Positions 5,361-7,089 of a DNA stretch of 7,089 bases are shown here, one piece after another (the first letter of the stretch is position 1; each line of letters begins with the position of its first letter). The position numbers were made by a program, and so were the translations under genes. The notes beneath the pieces are model-generated. The model saw only the letters and a list, made by a program, of their open reading frames with translations, had not been told where the DNA came from and did not search any database. This stretch comes from JBGSKY01 sp041740995 (GTDB lineage: Bacteria > Planctomycetota > Planctomycetia > Pirellulales > Pirellulaceae): positions 1-7,089 of the forward strand of contig JBGSKY010000276.1 of assembly GCA_041740995.1 (NCBI GenBank), in the 5' to 3' direction.

Positions 5361-6614
5361 CTACTGTACAACGTTTGACGAAGCGACTGGAACGATCGTA
5401 TTGATTTCGTCATTGTTATCGCTGGCGACTGCTGCAGCGATTCCACCCAACGCGATCAGAGGTGCGACTTGTGCTAACTGGCTCAAAGCACCGTTCAATC
5501 CACCGGCCAAACCTGATCCTCCGCCGCCCGCACCACCCGGAAAACCTCCGCCGGGGAATCCGCCACCAGGAAAACCGCCACCCGGTATACCCACATCGGG
5601 TGTCAAAGCCATCTCAGTAGGAGTCGGTGTTGCCGGGTCTGCGGAAATTGGCTCCAAGGTGTAGTCTTGAGTGATCGTTTCGGTTACTTGGTCAGCTAGC
5701 TCGGGCGGTACCATAAAAACTATCAATTCTTCAGCGACTACGTTGGCTGCAATCAAACGTTGGCCATTGATTATCGAAGTTAATGGTGCGGCATTTGGCA
5801 GGACTTCAAACGCGTATGCTGCGTAGCCTGCTGGTCCGGCGGCGATCAAGCCGTAACTTCCGGGCCGCATATTGACCAAGCTGAACACGCCGTCGGTAGT
5901 ATTGGATGTCGTTTGAGCAATTACTTGATTGCCTTGCAAAATTGTTATGTTCGCAAACCGCAGCGATGACTCGGCGCCGGTGTCAGGTACGACAATTCGA
6001 CCACTTACTAAACCATCAACCGACATACGAACTGTGTAAACGCCGCGGATCGGTCCAATTCGATCAACGCCAAACGTTCGTCCGAACGGACTTTCGATCG
6101 ATCGATTCGGACTAGTGTATGCCGCAACGTTCTTTAGGATTTCTTCGCGAGAAGTTCCTAAGACCGGAATCTTGATCGTGTCGCTCGTAATTGATTCGGC
6201 ATCGGCAGTTTCGGCGCTGATTGGCATCACTGGAATGGCCGCATGCGCGACTTGGTCATTAACTACAACCGCGTGCAAAATGTCTGGAGTGACTCCAGCA
6301 AATTCTGCTACGCCTTCGGCGTTCGTTCGCGCTTGAACATTCGTTCCGTCCATTCCTATCAGTCGGACAATCAGATTGGCACGAGCCGAATCTACGAAGC
6401 TCGGAATTCCTAGAGTATCGAGGGCAACCTTTAATTTGCCGTCGTCTAAACGAGCGACGAACTCCTGCGGTAAGTCGATGTCTTCGCCCTGCAATACGTT
6501 CGCGACTGGAAGGCCGCGATCCGCTAGCGATTTGACAGCTTCGACTGCAAGTGCCGAATTGACTGGTGCTAGCAAGATGCCAAAACAAGCGGCAAAGGCG
6601 AGTAACTTTTTCAT
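5361..6614 (-). CDS. secreted protein with carboxypeptidase-regulatory-like domain, GGGFP repeats and hydrophobic C-terminus
   Basis: The 417-residue product starts with a clear signal peptide, MKKLLAFAACFGILLAPVNS followed by ALA, with cleavage likely after residue 23. Residues of about 77-132 (LIVRLIGMDGTNV, then TNAEGVAEFAGV) look like a transthyretin-type beta sandwich. Residues 198-271 (SVDGLVSGRIVVPDTG, ANITILQG, TDGVFSLVNMRPGSYGLIA) fit the carboxypeptidase regulatory-like / SdrD B-like fold. Then follow a Thr/Pro linker, a Gly-rich tract with three GGGFP units (344-366), a 22-residue hydrophobic segment (377-398) with no basic residues after it, and the tail DNNDEINTIVPVASSNVVQ. No enzyme motif is present and there is no cysteine after the signal peptide. 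A surface or wall structural role is plausible, with the hydrophobic segment either anchoring or packing. I chose the ATG at 6614; the frame extends to a TTG at 6626 with no better ribosome binding site. Function is unknown. Confidence 0.78.
   Translation of the reverse strand: MKKLLAFAACFGILLAPVNSALAVEAVKSLADRGLPVANVLQGEDIDLPQEFVARLDDGKLKVALDTLGIPSFVDSARANLIVRLIGMDGTNVQARTNAEGVAEFAGVTPDILHAVVVNDQVAHAAIPVMPISAETADAESITSDTIKIPVLGTSREEILKNVAAYTSPNRSIESPFGRTFGVDRIGPIRGVYTVRMSVDGLVSGRIVVPDTGAESSLRFANITILQGNQVIAQTTSNTTDGVFSLVNMRPGSYGLIAAGPAGYAAYAFEVLPNAAPLTSIINGQRLIAANVVAEELIVFMVPPELADQVTETITQDYTLEPISADPATPTPTEMALTPDVGIPGGGFPGGGFPGGGFPGGAGGGGSGLAGGLNGALSQLAQVAPLIALGGIAAAVASDNNDEINTIVPVASSNVVQ
5517..5585 (-). 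repeat. in-frame Gly/Pro/Phe repeat tract (GGGFP)
   Basis: Within the secreted protein this stretch encodes PGGG-FPGGG-FPGGG-FPGG-A-GGGG (residues 344-366). The three units are 15 bases long, and synonymous differences between them (for example CCA/CCG/CCT codons) show they are not very recent exact duplications. Such tracts can change copy number by slippage. On the opposite strand they give a spurious Pro/Lys-rich frame. Confidence 0.85.
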
Positions 6615-6931
6615 AGCTTGACTCAAGGTAGGTTGTGCGAACTCGATCAGCTTGGACAGCTCAATGAGCGAACCAATCTATCGGGCGCTGATCACGGAAG
6701 TATATCAATGTTATGCAACAGGAATTTCACACGCTCCGCTTCGACGTTAACCACTTGCAATGCCGTCGTCAAGAAAATCTTGCTACTTTCTCTGCGTTAA
6801 CGCTTGAATCGAACCAATTGCCAGCCTGATGAGACTCAAGCCTGAATTAAACTGAACAGTGGCTCACTGTCGAAGCGGCACTATCGGTGTTTTTCGGTGC
6901 GACGGCTTTCAGGTAAGGTTTGGGCAGTGGA
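6615..6931. other. non-coding region upstream of the GGGFP protein gene
   Basis: These 317 bases lie between two minus-strand genes. They should contain the promoter of the GGGFP gene and the 3' flank of the gene entering from the right. Frames on either strand are short and lack family resemblance or ribosome binding sites. Apart from one possible -10 I see nothing recognisable, and no strong terminator hairpin. Confidence 0.55.
6699..6704 (-). promoter_or_regulatory. possible -10 element for the GGGFP protein gene
   Basis: On the minus strand the sequence is TATACT (5 of 6 matches), 85 bases upstream of the ATG at 6614. No good -35 hexamer sits 16-18 bases further upstream, so this is weak. 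Confidence 0.25.
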
Positions 6932-7087
6932 CTATTTCTTTAGCCGCGAGACTTTCAGGTCGTCCAGCGAATCGCCGAGCGTTTGCAATTCGTCGAAGAC
7001 TTCTAAAAGCTTGACAGAGTCGTTATCAGCGAATTGAACGCCTTGAATCTTGCAAGAGCCGACACCAATAAATCGAACGGCCGTCGT
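6932..7087 (-). CDS. C-terminal end of an unrecognised protein (5' end outside window)
   Basis: On the minus strand this frame is open from the window edge to the TAG at 6934-6932, giving 51 residues that begin TTAVRFIGVGSCKIQGVQFA and end with DDLKVSRLKK. It has no stop, and its composition (acidic/leucine alternation, basic C-terminal KK) looks coding, while the other two minus-strand frames hit stops. Leucines, valines and phenylalanines recur every 3-4 residues in the last 28 residues (LLEVFDELQTLGDSLDDLKV), suggesting an amphipathic helix or coiled coil. No family is recognised, and the remainder of the gene lies beyond the window. Codon phase and termination are read directly; the coding call is inference from a short stretch. 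Confidence 0.55.
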   Translation of the reverse strand, partial: TTAVRFIGVGSCKIQGVQFADNDSVKLLEVFDELQTLGDSLDDLKVSRLKK

Positions 7088-7089
7088 TG

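Noticed and set aside
5401..5664. Pro/Lys-rich plus-strand frame
   Set aside because: It is the antisense reading of the GGGFP repeat tract.
6612..6626. TTG at 6626 as the start of the GGGFP protein
   Set aside because: It adds only four residues before a textbook signal peptide that begins at the ATG at 6614, and no ribosome binding site favours it.
1..7089. Mobile element, CRISPR, phage or defence system
   Set aside because: No transposase, integrase, reverse transcriptase, nuclease or helicase motifs and no regularly spaced direct repeats were seen on either strand.

Overview
The window looks like a stretch of a planctomycete chromosome, most likely a Pirellulaceae / Rhodopirellula-type organism. 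The reasons are inferential. Genes sit singly on alternating strands, and most encode exported proteins. One is a Cys-rich, Val/Glu/Lys-rich secreted protein resembling the YTV-type cell-wall proteins described from Rhodopirellula. Another is a secreted protein with a carboxypeptidase-regulatory-like domain, GGGFP repeats and a hydrophobic C-terminus. Shine-Dalgarno sequences are mostly absent, and GATC/CGATCG is strikingly frequent.

Layout. 2-235 (+) is the 3' part of a PII signal-transduction protein (GlnB family). 318-1019 (+) is an RsmD-type 16S rRNA methyltransferase, with a possible promoter at 254-283. 1031-2206 (-) is a secreted alpha/beta hydrolase, convergent with rsmD at a distance of only 11 bases. 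2207-2556 is a divergent intergenic region holding two perfect-core dyads. 2557-2955 (+) is a small Gly/Tyr/Met-rich lipoprotein. 3060-4118 (-) is a glycosyltransferase family 9 heptosyltransferase (WaaF-like). 4119-4534 is non-coding. 4535-5269 (+) is the Cys-rich YTV-like secreted protein, the only gene here with a clear ribosome binding site. 5361-6614 (-) is the secreted carboxypeptidase-regulatory-like / GGGFP protein. 6615-6931 is non-coding. 6932-7087 (-) is the C-terminal end of an unrecognised protein cut by the window edge.

How they relate. The left end is housekeeping (nitrogen signalling, rRNA modification). The remaining genes mostly concern the cell envelope: an exported hydrolase, a lipoprotein, an LPS-core glycosyltransferase, a Cys-rich putative wall protein and a secreted repeat protein. 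They do not form an operon, because strands alternate, so any functional link is by location and theme only.

I see no mobile element, CRISPR array, phage gene, toxin-antitoxin pair, tRNA or rRNA, and no convincing new multi-gene system. The most interesting points are residue-level departures in conserved families. The PII protein has Phe at the uridylylation position and acidic residues at two ATP-contacting arginine positions, and the RsmD homologue has CPPY in place of the catalytic (D/N)PP(F/Y) motif.
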